A stretch of DNA of 13,584 nt from Micavibrio sp. (GCA_027066695.1 JAMONE010000084.1:1-13584); one strand, 5' to 3'; shown: positions 1 through 7,731, counted from the stretch's first letter. Notes: generated by a model not told the origin, from the letters alone. Numbers and translations are program-made.

Positions 1-2098
1 TGGCGGTTTGCATGGCGTTGGTGTTTCTGTTGTTAATGCGCTGTCGGAATATCTTGATCTGCATATCAAACGTGAAGGCAAAGAATGGACTATGCGTTTT
101 CGCCATGGCGAGGCTGGCGATGATTTAGTGGCAACTCGCGATTTAGATGCGGATGAGCGCACAGGAACGCAAGTAACGTTCCTTCCTTCTCCTGCTACAT
201 TTGCCATAACAGAGTTTGATTTTAAAGTTCTGGAAGATCGCCTGCGTGAGCTGGCTTTTCTTAATTCTGGCGTAAATATTTATCTTTCTGATAAACGAGC
301 CGATAACGAAGAAGAGTGGCTGACTTCCCACTTGCATTTTGAAGGTGGTATTACAAAATTTGTTGAATATCTAAACCGTAGCAAAAAACCGATTATCAGT
401 AACACAATTTCACTTAGTAATTTTGATGAGAAAAGCGGTGTTACCGTTGATGTTGCGCTTGAGTGGACGGATGCTTATCATGAGACGATGCTTTGCTTTA
501 CCAATAATATTCCCCAGCGCGACGGTGGTACGCATTTGGCGGGTTTCCGCGCTGCATTAACGCGGGTAATGGGTAAATATATTGATGAAAAGGGCTTGCT
601 AAAAAAGGAAAAGACCAAGCTTACTGGTGAGGATATGCGCGAGGGGCTAACTTGCGTACTTTCCATGAAGATTCCTGATCCGAAATTCTCTTCACAGACA
701 AAGGACAAGCTGGTTTCATCCGAGGTTCGCCCAATTGTTGAATCTTCTATATCCGAGCATTTAGGCGCATGGCTTGAGGAAAACCCTGCCGAAGCCAAAA
801 TAATCGTAAATAAGATTTCCGAGGCAGCAAATGCACGTGATGCAGCGCGTCGTGCGCGTGAGCTAACGCGGCGTAAGGGCGTGATGGATATTTCATCGCT
901 TCCAGGTAAGCTTGCCGATTGTCAGTCTAAAGATCCTGCTATTTCTGAAATATTCATTGTTGAGGGAGATTCCGCGGGTGGCTCAGCCAAGCAAGCTCGC
1001 GCACGCCATAACCAAGCGATTTTGCCCCTGCGCGGTAAAATCCTTAATGTTGAGCGTTCGCGCTTTGATAGAATGCTTGCCTCTGAACAAATCGGAACGC
1101 TTATAACTGCGCTGGGTACATCTATTGGGCCAGAAGAGTTTAATATTGAAAAAGCACGTTATCATAAAATTATTATAATGACCGATGCGGACGTGGACGG
1201 GGCGCATATTCGTACGCTTCTTCTGACCTTCTTTTTCCGATATATGCCTGAAATAATTGAAAAAGGTTATCTTTATATTGCGCAACCACCATTATTTAAG
1301 GTGAAAAAAGGTAAGTCGAGCGAGATTTATTTGAAAGATGAGCGTTCACTTGAGGATCACCTTATTAGTATTGCCACTAATAATATTGTGATTGAGGATA
1401 GCGCGGGGCATACTCGCAGCGGCAATGATTTACGTGATTTGCTGGTTAAATCGCGAAGCCTTCGTAACTCTATTAATGCATTATCACAACGCGCAGGAAA
1501 TCGCCGCGTGGTTGAGCAAGCCGCTATAGCAGGCGCATTCGATGAAAACGTAATCCGTGATGAAGAGCTTGGGGGAAGCTATGCCAAGACAGTAGCCGCG
1601 CGCCTTGATGCGCTTGAATCCAAGAATGAAAAAGGCTGGGAAGCCGTATTTACAGTTGATCGCGGCTATACTTTCTGGAAGAAAACCCGCGGAATAACTG
1701 AGCGCGTAAGCCTGTCAATTGACCGTGTACGCTGCGCCGATGCGGTGCGTTTACATGCTGCAAAAGACTGGCTTCAAGATGTATTCATGGGCAGCGTTGA
1801 GATTAAAATTGAGGGTAAAACCGTCAAAAAAGTAAATGGCCCCGCTGCATTTTATGATTATATTCAAGAAGCAGGCCGTAAAGGTTTGCAAATTGCGCGT
1901 TATAAAGGTCTTGGTGAAATGAACCCAGAGCAGCTTTGGGAAACTACGCTTGATCCGAATGTTCGTACGCTACTGCAAGTCGAAGTCGCTGACGCTATTA
2001 AGGCGGATGAGATATTCTCTACCCTGATGGGTGATGTCGTTGAACCCCGCCGCGAATTTATTCAGAATAATGCGCTGAAATCGAATATTGATACTTAA
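1..2098 (+). CDS. gyrB: DNA gyrase subunit B, 5' end outside the window (partial)
   Basis: GyrB is the ATPase subunit of the A2B2 topoisomerase that introduces negative supercoils. The reading frame is open from base 2; the first residues, GGLHGVGVSVVNALS, are the ATP-lid region of the GHKL ATPase domain, so about 110-120 N-terminal residues lie upstream. The transducer domain follows. The TOPRIM domain is clear: the catalytic Glu of EGDSAGGSAKQAR is encoded at 962-964, PLRGKILNVE follows, and the Mg2+-binding TDADVDGAHIRTL Asp codons are at 1184-1198. After a roughly 170-residue insert typical of proteobacterial GyrB come ARYKGLGEMNPEQLWETTL and the usual C-terminus ending with a TAA. The TOPRIM and C-terminal signatures, including EMNPEQLWETT, favour GyrB over ParE. 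The TTG at base 8 is an internal Leu codon, not a start. The gene is more GC-rich than its downstream neighbour. Confidence 0.97.
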   Translation, partial: GGLHGVGVSVVNALSEYLDLHIKREGKEWTMRFRHGEAGDDLVATRDLDADERTGTQVTFLPSPATFAITEFDFKVLEDRLRELAFLNSGVNIYLSDKRADNEEEWLTSHLHFEGGITKFVEYLNRSKKPIISNTISLSNFDEKSGVTVDVALEWTDAYHETMLCFTNNIPQRDGGTHLAGFRAALTRVMGKYIDEKGLLKKEKTKLTGEDMREGLTCVLSMKIPDPKFSSQTKDKLVSSEVRPIVESSISEHLGAWLEENPAEAKIIVNKISEAANARDAARRARELTRRKGVMDISSLPGKLADCQSKDPAISEIFIVEGDSAGGSAKQARARHNQAILPLRGKILNVERSRFDRMLASEQIGTLITALGTSIGPEEFNIEKARYHKIIIMTDADVDGAHIRTLLLTFFFRYMPEIIEKGYLYIAQPPLFKVKKGKSSEIYLKDERSLEDHLISIATNNIVIEDSAGHTRSGNDLRDLLVKSRSLRNSINALSQRAGNRRVVEQAAIAGAFDENVIRDEELGGSYAKTVAARLDALESKNEKGWEAVFTVDRGYTFWKKTRGITERVSLSIDRVRCADAVRLHAAKDWLQDVFMGSVEIKIEGKTVKKVNGPAAFYDYIQEAGRKGLQIARYKGLGEMNPEQLWETTLDPNVRTLLQVEVADAIKADEIFSTLMGDVVEPRREFIQNNALKSNIDT

Positions 2099-2107
2099 GG
2101 GAGTGTG

Positions 2108-2911
2108 ATGGAATTTGACCGTGTAAAAGTAATTGACTCAGATATTGAGAAGCAAATTATTTTAACTCTTAATAAGATTGAGCGTGATTATAATGTAAAG
2201 ATTTTACACGCCGTTGAATCAGGTAGTCGCGCATGGGGATTCCATTCTCCAAATAGTGATTATGATGTACGTTTTTTTTATGTTCATAAGCGTGATTGGT
2301 ACTTAGATATTTATCTGGGGCGTGATGTTATTGAACTTCCGATTGATAAGATTTATGATGTTAGCGGGTGGGATTTAAAGAAAGCGTTACATTTAGCACT
2401 AAAATCTAATGCAGTCGTTATGGAATGGCTTAATTCACCAGTTATTTACAAATCTGATAGTGTTTTTTCTAATGATCTAAAGAATTTTTGCTTTCATAGC
2501 TTTGAAGAAAAAGCACTTATTCACCATTATATAAATATAGGTATGCGGCAAATAGACCAGTCTTGGCGCACATCAGATAAGGTTAAAATAAAAAAATACT
2601 TTTATATGATACGTCCAGCTATGGCATTAATGTGGCTTGAACAAAATGCAGGTAAATGTAATGTTCCGATGAATATACAAGAACTTATGCTTGAATTAAA
2701 TTTGCCGTCAGTGATTAAATCTATTGTAGTTGATCTTATAGATAAGAAATTTGAATGTGAAGAGAAGTTAGAAATTTCTCGAATACAGGAATTGGATAAA
2801 TTTATAATGAGTGAGTATGAGCATTCTAAGAAACGTGTTTTAGCATTGCCTAAAATAGATAATTTACCAGTTGATAAGGCAAATTCTTTTTTTCGAGAAT
2901 GGTTAATTTAA
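2108..2911 (+). CDS. RlaP/YcgL-type predicted nucleotidyltransferase
   Basis: The 267-residue product belongs to the polymerase-beta-like nucleotidyltransferase fold, of the type called YcgL or RlaP (RNA-repair-ligase-associated). The signature is visible: Gly39-Ser40 of the helix-capping GS motif in ESGSRAWGF, then the metal-binding pair Asp51 and Asp53 in SPNSDYDVRFFYVHKRDWYL, followed by a helical region. Family members are predicted to transfer a nucleotide, but the substrate is unknown. Some are encoded beside RNA ligases or RtcB; no such partner is in this window. I chose ATG 2108 because GGGAG at 2099-2103 lies 4 nt before it; the in-frame GTG at 2105 is only 1 nt from that site. It starts 9 bp after gyrB and may be cotranscribed with it. 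It is much more AT-rich than gyrB (one 60-base line is about 25% GC against 60% in a gyrB line), which could indicate transfer. Family assignment is fairly sure; function is open. Confidence 0.82.
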   Translation: MEFDRVKVIDSDIEKQIILTLNKIERDYNVKILHAVESGSRAWGFHSPNSDYDVRFFYVHKRDWYLDIYLGRDVIELPIDKIYDVSGWDLKKALHLALKSNAVVMEWLNSPVIYKSDSVFSNDLKNFCFHSFEEKALIHHYINIGMRQIDQSWRTSDKVKIKKYFYMIRPAMALMWLEQNAGKCNVPMNIQELMLELNLPSVIKSIVVDLIDKKFECEEKLEISRIQELDKFIMSEYEHSKKRVLALPKIDNLPVDKANSFFREWLI

Positions 2912-2919
2912 TTAAATTA
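2904..2919. repeat. Perfect 16-bp AT-only palindrome between two genes
   Basis: TAATTTAATTAAATTA is its own reverse complement. It overlaps the stop codon (2909-2911) of the nucleotidyltransferase gene and is followed by six T residues at 2925-2930. An A/T-only hairpin is weak, so this could be a poor terminator, an operator-like site for the following gene, or chance in AT-rich sequence. Confidence 0.3.
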
Positions 2920-2933
2920 GGATATTTTTTAAA

Positions 2934-3470
2934 ATGAAACATAAATTTCTTATCACGGCGTTATTATTTGCTAGCTTTTTGCCCCTATCCGCCCACGCGC
3001 AAATGTCTTTGCAAAGCACAGATATTGCAGAAGGGGAAGCCCTATCTAATGCGCAAGTATTCAATGGTTTTGGCTGTGAGGGCGAGAATAAATCACCGCA
3101 GCTTTCATGGGAAGGTGTACCTGAAGGCACAAAATCTTTAGCGATAACTCTATATGATCCCGACGCTCCAACAGGCAGCGGTTGGTGGCATTGGGTGGTT
3201 TTTAACATCCCTGCTAATGTAACATCTATTGAGGCTGGCGCGGATATGCCAGATGGCGCAATTCAAAGCCGTACAGATTTCGGAAGCGTTGGCTATGGCG
3301 GTGCATGTCCGCCCGAAGGCGATAAAGCGCATAATTATATCTTAACTCTTCATGCGCTAAATGTTGAAAAGCTTGAGCTTGATGAAAATGCCAGCGGGGC
3401 TATGGTTGGGTATTTCATAAATGCCCATTCAATTAAAAAAGCCAACATTACGGCTACTTACATGAGATAG
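2934..3470 (+). CDS. Exported YbhB/YbcL-family PEBP protein (Raf-kinase-inhibitor-like)
   Basis: The 178-residue product has a signal peptide (KHK, a hydrophobic core, then LSAHA before Gln23), so the mature protein is probably periplasmic. The rest is the phosphatidylethanolamine-binding protein fold: SPQLSWEGVPEGTKSLAI at about 54-71, the anion-pocket motif DPDAPTGSGWWHWVVFNIP at 75-93, and the second signature GYGGACPPEG at 120-129 (GPCPP in many relatives). Length matches bacterial YbhB/YbcL proteins, which have no well-defined enzymatic role; small-ligand binding or inhibition of other proteins has been proposed. ATG 2934 gives a complete signal peptide. The only Shine-Dalgarno-like match, AGGA at 2919-2922, sits 11 nt upstream, rather far, so translation may be modest. 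Two membrane-protein genes follow closely (8 and 12 bp gaps), suggesting one envelope-related transcript. Confidence 0.9.
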   Translation: MKHKFLITALLFASFLPLSAHAQMSLQSTDIAEGEALSNAQVFNGFGCEGENKSPQLSWEGVPEGTKSLAITLYDPDAPTGSGWWHWVVFNIPANVTSIEAGADMPDGAIQSRTDFGSVGYGGACPPEGDKAHNYILTLHALNVEKLELDENASGAMVGYFINAHSIKKANITATYMR

Positions 3471-3478
3471 GCTATATA

Positions 3479-3682
3479 ATGATCTATATTGCAGGTGTTT
3501 TGGGGTTTTTCGGGGGCTTTGCTCTAGGTTTAATGCTGCTATATTTTCTTTTGCGCAATGTCAGTAAAGAAGATATGATGAACGATCCATATATTAAGTG
3601 GAAATACGGCATTTTAAACTGGTTGATTGCTATTTTAGGCTCTTACTCTGCTGTTTCGCTATATGAGCGCATTTTTATTTAA
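3479..3682 (+). CDS. Small two-helix membrane protein, unknown function
   Basis: This 67-residue protein is not recognised. It has two hydrophobic segments, about residues 3-25 (Gly-rich, ending in YFLLRN) and 45-63, joined by a charged loop with KEDMMNDPYIKWKYG. The paired helices suggest an inner-membrane hairpin with the loop on the cytoplasmic side, given its Arg/Lys content, although that topology is an inference. The start is 8 bp after the PEBP stop, with a weak purine-rich stretch (GAGATAGG, about 3464-3472) as the only ribosome-binding candidate, and the next gene begins 12 bp downstream. The tight spacing on both sides and the coherent membrane profile argue that it is real and cotranscribed with the cytochrome gene. 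A role as a small partner of the b561 protein is possible but unsupported. Confidence 0.65.
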   Translation: MIYIAGVLGFFGGFALGLMLLYFLLRNVSKEDMMNDPYIKWKYGILNWLIAILGSYSAVSLYERIFI

Positions 3683-3694
3683 GGAGCAAATATT

Positions 3695-4384
3695 ATGAAT
3701 GAGAATAATTCCTATAACCTAATATCTAAAATTATACATTGGGTTAGTGCCCTACTTATATTAGGGCTAATATTCATTGGGTTTTATATGGATGATTTAG
3801 AAGGTGCGCAAAAGTATAAAATGTATGACATACATAAGTCATTCGGCGTTTTACTGCTTGGCTTAGTATGTGTACGTATTCTATGGAATGCTATTAAGGG
3901 TAAACCGAAAACGTTAATCTCTTATAAAAAATGGGAGAAAATTTTATCACATATTTCACATATGTTTATGTATTTAGCCATGATTGCTCTGCCGCTATCG
4001 GGGTGGGCTATATCATCAACTGGTGGTCATGCAGTTAAATTTTTTGGAATAAAGTTACCTGCCCTTTTGGAAAAGAATAAAGAGCTTCACGAAATTTTCG
4101 AGGAGCTTCATGAGTTTTTGGCTATAGCTCTACTATTTGTTGTAGGCTTACATATATTAGGTGCATTTAAGCATCATTTTATTGATAAAGACATAACCTT
4201 AAAGAGAATGACGGCAAAATCACTAGGGCTTGTCGGTGGAATTATCGTGCTATTGCTTGCTATCGTGGCTTATGTTCCCGCAGGTGGTTACGTCGCTAAA
4301 GAAGTTGTTTTTGATGATCTTTATGATGATGATGATCATAAAGATGAGCATAATGAGAACAAGCATGAAGATGATGATCATTAA
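3695..4384 (+). CDS. Cytochrome b561-type di-haem membrane protein with Asp/His-rich tail
   Basis: The 229-residue product matches the bacterial cytochrome b561 (CybB/YodB) family, inner-membrane di-haem proteins thought to pass electrons between the quinone pool and acceptors. It has four family helices (about 16-32, 47-64, 85-107, 140-158). The four His expected as axial haem ligands are His15 (IIHW), His47 (DIHKSFG), His139 (EELHEF) and His153 (VGLHILGAFKHH). Unusually, a fifth helix at about 176-197 is added, followed by a tail (207-229) with 13 Asp/Glu and 4 His in 23 residues. With a cytoplasmic N-terminus the tail would lie in the periplasm, where it could bind divalent metal; this is inferred. 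An AAGGAG site at 3681-3686, 8 nt before ATG, fixes the start. It is the last gene of the PEBP/two-helix/b561 run. Confidence 0.88.
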   Translation: MNENNSYNLISKIIHWVSALLILGLIFIGFYMDDLEGAQKYKMYDIHKSFGVLLLGLVCVRILWNAIKGKPKTLISYKKWEKILSHISHMFMYLAMIALPLSGWAISSTGGHAVKFFGIKLPALLEKNKELHEIFEELHEFLAIALLFVVGLHILGAFKHHFIDKDITLKRMTAKSLGLVGGIIVLLLAIVAYVPAGGYVAKEVVFDDLYDDDDHKDEHNENKHEDDDH

Positions 4385-4477
4385 TAAAAAGCTTTACCTA
4401 TCAAAAATATTACCATGATTACATAAATTTTAAGTCTTTGAGATTGAATATTTTTTCTATCAGAGTAGAGTGTATTT

Positions 4478-5149
4478 ATGAGAACGTTATTTTACTTTTG
4501 GCAGCACCCTTTTTCATGCAAAGTTATCATGGCTTTGATGGAAAAAAACCTATTATTTGACCTTAAAATTGAAAAAACATGGGAGCGTCGGACAGAGTTT
4601 TTGGCGATGAATCCTGCGGGTGATCTACCGTTATTGGTGGAGCAAGACGGAACGACGTTATCTAACTCGCAAGTTATTTGTGAATATCTCGAAGAGGTGT
4701 ATCCAGAGGTAAATTTAATAGGTCATGACCCTGTACAACGTGCGGAAACGCGGCGTTTAATCAATTGGTTTGATCGCAAATTTAATAAAGAAGTAACCGA
4801 AAATCTGGTTGGTGAAAAGCTTATGAAAGCTATACTTAATATGGGTGAGCCACATGGCCCATCTGTACGCGCAGGTCGAGCAAATATCCATTATCATCTT
4901 GATTATATCGGGTTTTTGGTAGAGCGGCGTGAGTGGCTTGCAGGTGATTTTTTCTCTCTTGCTGATATCGCCGCCGCATCACATCTTTGTGCCGTTGATT
5001 ATTTAGGCGACGTGCCATGGGAACAGCATGAAATTGCCCGTGGTTGGTATGAAAAAATAAGGTCTCGAAACGGTTTTGCGGAATTATTTAATGAGCAAGT
5101 ACCTGATTTCGACCCCTCTACTATTAGCTACGTAAAAACCGCTTCGTAA
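4478..5149 (+). CDS. Glutathione S-transferase family protein
   Basis: This 223-residue cytosolic protein has the two-domain GST layout. The N-terminal thioredoxin fold carries WQHPFSCKV, where Ser13 or Cys14 is the likely thiol-activating residue, MNPAGDLPLL with the cis-Pro at 51, and LSNSQVICEYLEE with Ser64 in the glutathione gamma-glutamyl site. The helical C-terminal domain includes FSLADIAAASHL (159-170), which contains the N-capping box (S-x-x-D) conserved in GSTs. The substrate cannot be predicted; many bacterial GSTs act in detoxification, isomerisation or thiol repair. ATG 4478 gives a start directly at the first beta strand, with only a weak AGAG-type ribosome-binding site. A 93-bp AT-rich gap before the gene probably holds its promoter, and an SDR gene follows 22 bp downstream, so the two probably form a transcript with rlmB. 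Confidence 0.9.
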   Translation: MRTLFYFWQHPFSCKVIMALMEKNLLFDLKIEKTWERRTEFLAMNPAGDLPLLVEQDGTTLSNSQVICEYLEEVYPEVNLIGHDPVQRAETRRLINWFDRKFNKEVTENLVGEKLMKAILNMGEPHGPSVRAGRANIHYHLDYIGFLVERREWLAGDFFSLADIAAASHLCAVDYLGDVPWEQHEIARGWYEKIRSRNGFAELFNEQVPDFDPSTISYVKTAS

Positions 5150-5171
5150 GTAAATATAATATAAAGGTTAT

Positions 5172-6092
5172 TTGATTTTGACAGACACAGAAAAGCATCT
5201 ATTTTGTTTTGGATATGGCTATAGCTGTGACTATTTAGGGCATGAGCTAATGCAGCGGGGAGGCTGGAAGATATCTGGCACTACGCGCGATTCTGATAGA
5301 CGCTCGGAGCTTAGATCTCGAGGTGTAAGAGCGCATTTATTCGATTATGATGCTCCGCTGCCTGACTTTATTTCTATGCTTAAAGATGTAACACATATCG
5401 TTATATCAACGCCGCCCTCAAGTGAAGGCGGGCCATCATTTAATCATCATGCGCAAGATATATTAAATTTGCCAAAGCTGGAATGGATTGGGTATTTATC
5501 AACTACAGGCTCTTACGGAGATAGAGGCGGTGGCTGGGTTGACGAAAATTCAGAGCTTCGCCCAACGACTAAACGCGGTTCTCGACGTATGAATATTGAA
5601 AAGCAATGGTTATCTATGTTCAAAGCATATGAGCTGCCTATCCATATATTCCGCTTGGCTGGAATTTACGGCCCTGGCCGAAGCGCATTAGATTCCGTTC
5701 GCTCTGGCATTGCGCGGCGCATTGATAAACCAGGGCATTATTTCAGCCGTATCCATGTCGAGGATTTGGCGCAAGTTTTGATTGCTTCTATGCTTAATCC
5801 AAACCCATCTGCCATATATAATGTTTGTGATGATATGCCAACGCCAAGCCATGAAGTTATTGATTATGCTTGCAAATTATTAGCTATTGAATCACCGTTG
5901 CTTATCCCGTTTGACAAAGCTGATTTAGCGCCAATAACAGCGAGTTTTTATAAGGATAACAAGCGCATACGCAATGATAAAATTAAAAATGAGCTTGGGA
6001 TTAAGCTTAAATATAAAAACTATAAGCAAGGACTGGAAGCTTGCTTAGCCGCGGAAAATTACAATAACAAAATTGTGGCTATTTCTTCTTAA
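5172..6092 (+). CDS. Atypical SDR-family NAD(P)-binding protein (YeeZ-like), TTG start
   Basis: The product (about 306 residues) is an atypical extended short-chain dehydrogenase/reductase. FGYGYSCDYLG at 13-23 is the glycine-rich dinucleotide loop, YLSTTGSYGD at 108-117 the active-site strand, RLAGIYGPGRS at 161-171 and RIHVEDLAQV at 193-202 the substrate/cofactor-domain motifs. At the place of the catalytic YxxxK it has Arg139-M-N-I-Glu143, so ordinary SDR chemistry is doubtful; this is shared by YeeZ-like proteins whose role is poorly defined. No ATG or GTG start is available: an in-frame stop lies at 5157-5159, leaving TTG 5172 or TTG 5178. AAAGG at 5163-5167 is 4 nt from the first and 10 nt from the second, so the choice is uncertain by two residues. 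It lies between a GST gene and rlmB with gaps of 22 and 13 bp. Confidence 0.86.
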   Translation: MILTDTEKHLFCFGYGYSCDYLGHELMQRGGWKISGTTRDSDRRSELRSRGVRAHLFDYDAPLPDFISMLKDVTHIVISTPPSSEGGPSFNHHAQDILNLPKLEWIGYLSTTGSYGDRGGGWVDENSELRPTTKRGSRRMNIEKQWLSMFKAYELPIHIFRLAGIYGPGRSALDSVRSGIARRIDKPGHYFSRIHVEDLAQVLIASMLNPNPSAIYNVCDDMPTPSHEVIDYACKLLAIESPLLIPFDKADLAPITASFYKDNKRIRNDKIKNELGIKLKYKNYKQGLEACLAAENYNNKIVAISS

Positions 6093-6105
6093 ATAAGGAA
6101 AAATT

Positions 6106-6864
6106 ATGAGACCAAATAGAGGTAAACAAAACTCGGCTAATATCTATGGCTTTCACGCAGTTAGTGAAGCTTGGATGAATGAGGATAGAGTAATTCAAGC
6201 ACTCTATATTACAGAGCAGGCCGCCCGAGGTTTTGAAGGAACGATAGTTGAGGGCAACCGAAACAAGTTGAAACGCCCTAAGCCAACGATAATAGACAAG
6301 CAAAAGCTGGAAAAAATGTTGCCGCGCGGCGCAGTTCATCAAGGCATTGCCATTTCCTGCCCACAATTAGAGGAAAGCGATGTTCAAGATTTCATTATCC
6401 ATGCCAGTAATAATAAAAGAACAGTGCTAGCTATGCTCGATCAAGTAACAGACCCGCATAATGTCGGTGCAATTTTGCGTAGTGCCAGCGCATTTGGCCT
6501 TGATGGCGTTATCATGCAGAAAAAGCACGCGCCTATGCTTGATGGTGTTTTGGCCAAGACTGCTTGCGGCGCGGTGGATCATATTCCCGTTGCGCAAGCC
6601 ACAAATTTAAGCCGCACTATAAAAGAGCTTCAAGATGAAGGCTTTTATATTATTGGCCTTGATGAGCGCGGGGAAAAGGAAATTGGCAATCTTGTTAAGA
6701 CCGATAAAATGGTTATTGTTTTAGGTTCTGAAGGTGATGGTATCAGGCGATTGGTTAAGGAATCATGTGACGAGCTAACCCGCCTGCCAACTGGCGGCAC
6801 AATTGCTAGCCTTAACGTTTCCAATGCAGCGGCGGTTACTTTTTATGCTCTTATGAATGATTAG
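6106..6864 (+). CDS. rlmB: 23S rRNA (guanosine-2'-O-)-methyltransferase RlmB (TrmH/SpoU family)
   Basis: This 252-residue protein is a SPOUT-class RNA 2'-O-methyltransferase of the RlmB type, which methylates G2251 of 23S rRNA from S-adenosylmethionine. An N-terminal substrate-binding domain (about 10-85, starting IYGFHAVSEAW and ending GAVHQGIAI) precedes the knotted catalytic domain. SpoU motif 1 is LDQVTDPHNVGAILRSASAF (111-130, with the catalytic Arg and the Asn of HNVG), motif 2 is IVLGSEGDGIRRL (204-216), and motif 3 is SLNVSNAAAVTFYAL (235-249). Length fits the family. AAGGAA at 6095-6100 is 5 nt before ATG 6106. The basic N-terminus MRPNRGKQ is typical. TrmH-like relatives share these motifs, so the exact target nucleotide is by family analogy. 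It ends the GST/SDR/rlmB run; no tRNA genes flank it. Confidence 0.92.
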   Translation: MRPNRGKQNSANIYGFHAVSEAWMNEDRVIQALYITEQAARGFEGTIVEGNRNKLKRPKPTIIDKQKLEKMLPRGAVHQGIAISCPQLEESDVQDFIIHASNNKRTVLAMLDQVTDPHNVGAILRSASAFGLDGVIMQKKHAPMLDGVLAKTACGAVDHIPVAQATNLSRTIKELQDEGFYIIGLDERGEKEIGNLVKTDKMVIVLGSEGDGIRRLVKESCDELTRLPTGGTIASLNVSNAAAVTFYALMND

Positions 6865-6897
6865 GCTCAGAGATAAAGTTAGTGTGCGTTAATTAAT

Positions 6898-6926
6898 TTG
6901 ACTATAGCCATGATATATTTAATTAT
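6898..6926 (+). promoter_or_regulatory. Candidate promoter for the Ter/exchanger unit
   Basis: TTGACT (6898-6903, five of six to the -35 consensus) is followed after 17 bp by AATTAT (6921-6926, four of six to TATAAT). Transcription would begin near 6933, giving a short leader that includes the strong AGGTGGAG ribosome-binding site (6941-6948) 8 nt before the ATG at 6957. It is based on consensus matching alone. Confidence 0.35.
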
Positions 6927-6956
6927 ATCCTATAAATTGAAGGTGGAGATAACAAA

Positions 6957-7706
6957 ATGCCTAAAAAACAAAAGACATCCGCAGAATCTTTGGCTGATGC
7001 AACAAAAAGCATTGTTGAGTTTTCAGGCCATGGTGCATCACTTGGTGCGGCTGGCTATCGCATAGCAAGTGAGCATCCAGATAATTGCGAATTTTTAGAA
7101 CATCCCGGTGACAGCACCGCGATATCACCCGGTAAAGATGGGTTTGAGACCATTACTATCGGCGTTGCATGGGATAATATCCTTACTCAAGATTCAGGTG
7201 TATTTGGCAAATGGTTTAAAAAAGTCCGTAAAGTTGGTGTGGATTTAGATATTGGCTGTATGTATGAGCTAAAAGACGGAACGCGTGGCTCTATTCAGGC
7301 CTTTGGTGATAAGTTTGGTGATTTTGATAATGCGCCCTTTATGACACTATCAGGTGATGAAAGAACAGGCGATGCGCAAGGCCATGATGAACAAATTACC
7401 GTTAACGGAAGAAAATGGAATGAAATAAAACGTATGCTTATCTATATTTATATCTATAAGGGTGCGCCTAGCTGGTCAGAGATTAAGCCGCAAATTGTTA
7501 TAGATGTTCCAGGTGAGGATGATTTATACGTCACATTAGATGTGCATGATGATAAATTATGTTTATGCGCAGTTGGAGAGTTGGAAAGTATTCGCGGCGG
7601 TATAAAGCTGACAAACTGCACGGAATATTTCCCTGGACATGAAGAAATGGATCGCGCTTTTGGCTATGGCCTTGAGTGGGGTGAAGGGGAAAAATCTCCA
7701 GCGTAA
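6957..7706 (+). CDS. TerA-like protein of the TerD superfamily
   Basis: The 249-residue product matches the C-terminal domain of tellurite-resistance protein TerA within the TerD superfamily. Key signatures are VGVDLDIGCMYELKDGTRGS (93-112), the Asp-rich Ca2+-site strand of the family; the aromatic/Gly block IQAFGDKFGDFDNAPFM; LSGDERTGDAQGHDEQ (131-146), the second acidic loop; and the hydrophobic strand LIYIYIYKGAPSWSE (161-175). TerD-type domains are cytosolic beta-sandwiches that bind Ca2+ and take part in tellurite, phage and membrane-stress responses. Canonical TerA is longer, around 380 residues, so this is a shorter form with about 60 unmatched N-terminal residues. It opens a tight three-gene unit with a cation exchanger (25-bp gap) and a second TerD protein. 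No TerB, TerC or TerZ is in the window, so tellurite resistance itself should not be assumed. Confidence 0.85.
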   Translation: MPKKQKTSAESLADATKSIVEFSGHGASLGAAGYRIASEHPDNCEFLEHPGDSTAISPGKDGFETITIGVAWDNILTQDSGVFGKWFKKVRKVGVDLDIGCMYELKDGTRGSIQAFGDKFGDFDNAPFMTLSGDERTGDAQGHDEQITVNGRKWNEIKRMLIYIYIYKGAPSWSEIKPQIVIDVPGEDDLYVTLDVHDDKLCLCAVGELESIRGGIKLTNCTEYFPGHEEMDRAFGYGLEWGEGEKSPA

Positions 7707-7731
7707 TACTCAATATTCATGAAAGTTTTCT

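Noticed and set aside
143..1285. Open frames on the - strand and in other frames inside gyrB
   Set aside because: They lie wholly inside a clear gyrB reading frame, have no family signatures and reflect complementary codon patterns.
2912..3332. - strand open frames opposite the PEBP gene
   Set aside because: The + strand encodes a signal peptide and both PEBP motifs, so the opposite frames are shadows.
4310..4384. Tandem trinucleotide repeat as a mobile or CRISPR-like element
   Set aside because: The GAT-rich stretch is in frame and encodes the acidic tail of the cytochrome; it has no spacers or regular units.
4385..4477. Possible promoter (TTGAGA at 4438-4443) or terminator before the GST gene
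   Set aside because: No -10 hexamer fits at 16-18 bp and no GC-containing hairpin with a T-run is present.
6865..6956. tRNA or small RNA gene after rlmB
   Set aside because: The AT-rich 92 bp show no cloverleaf-capable arms or TTC loop; only a promoter-like pair is visible.
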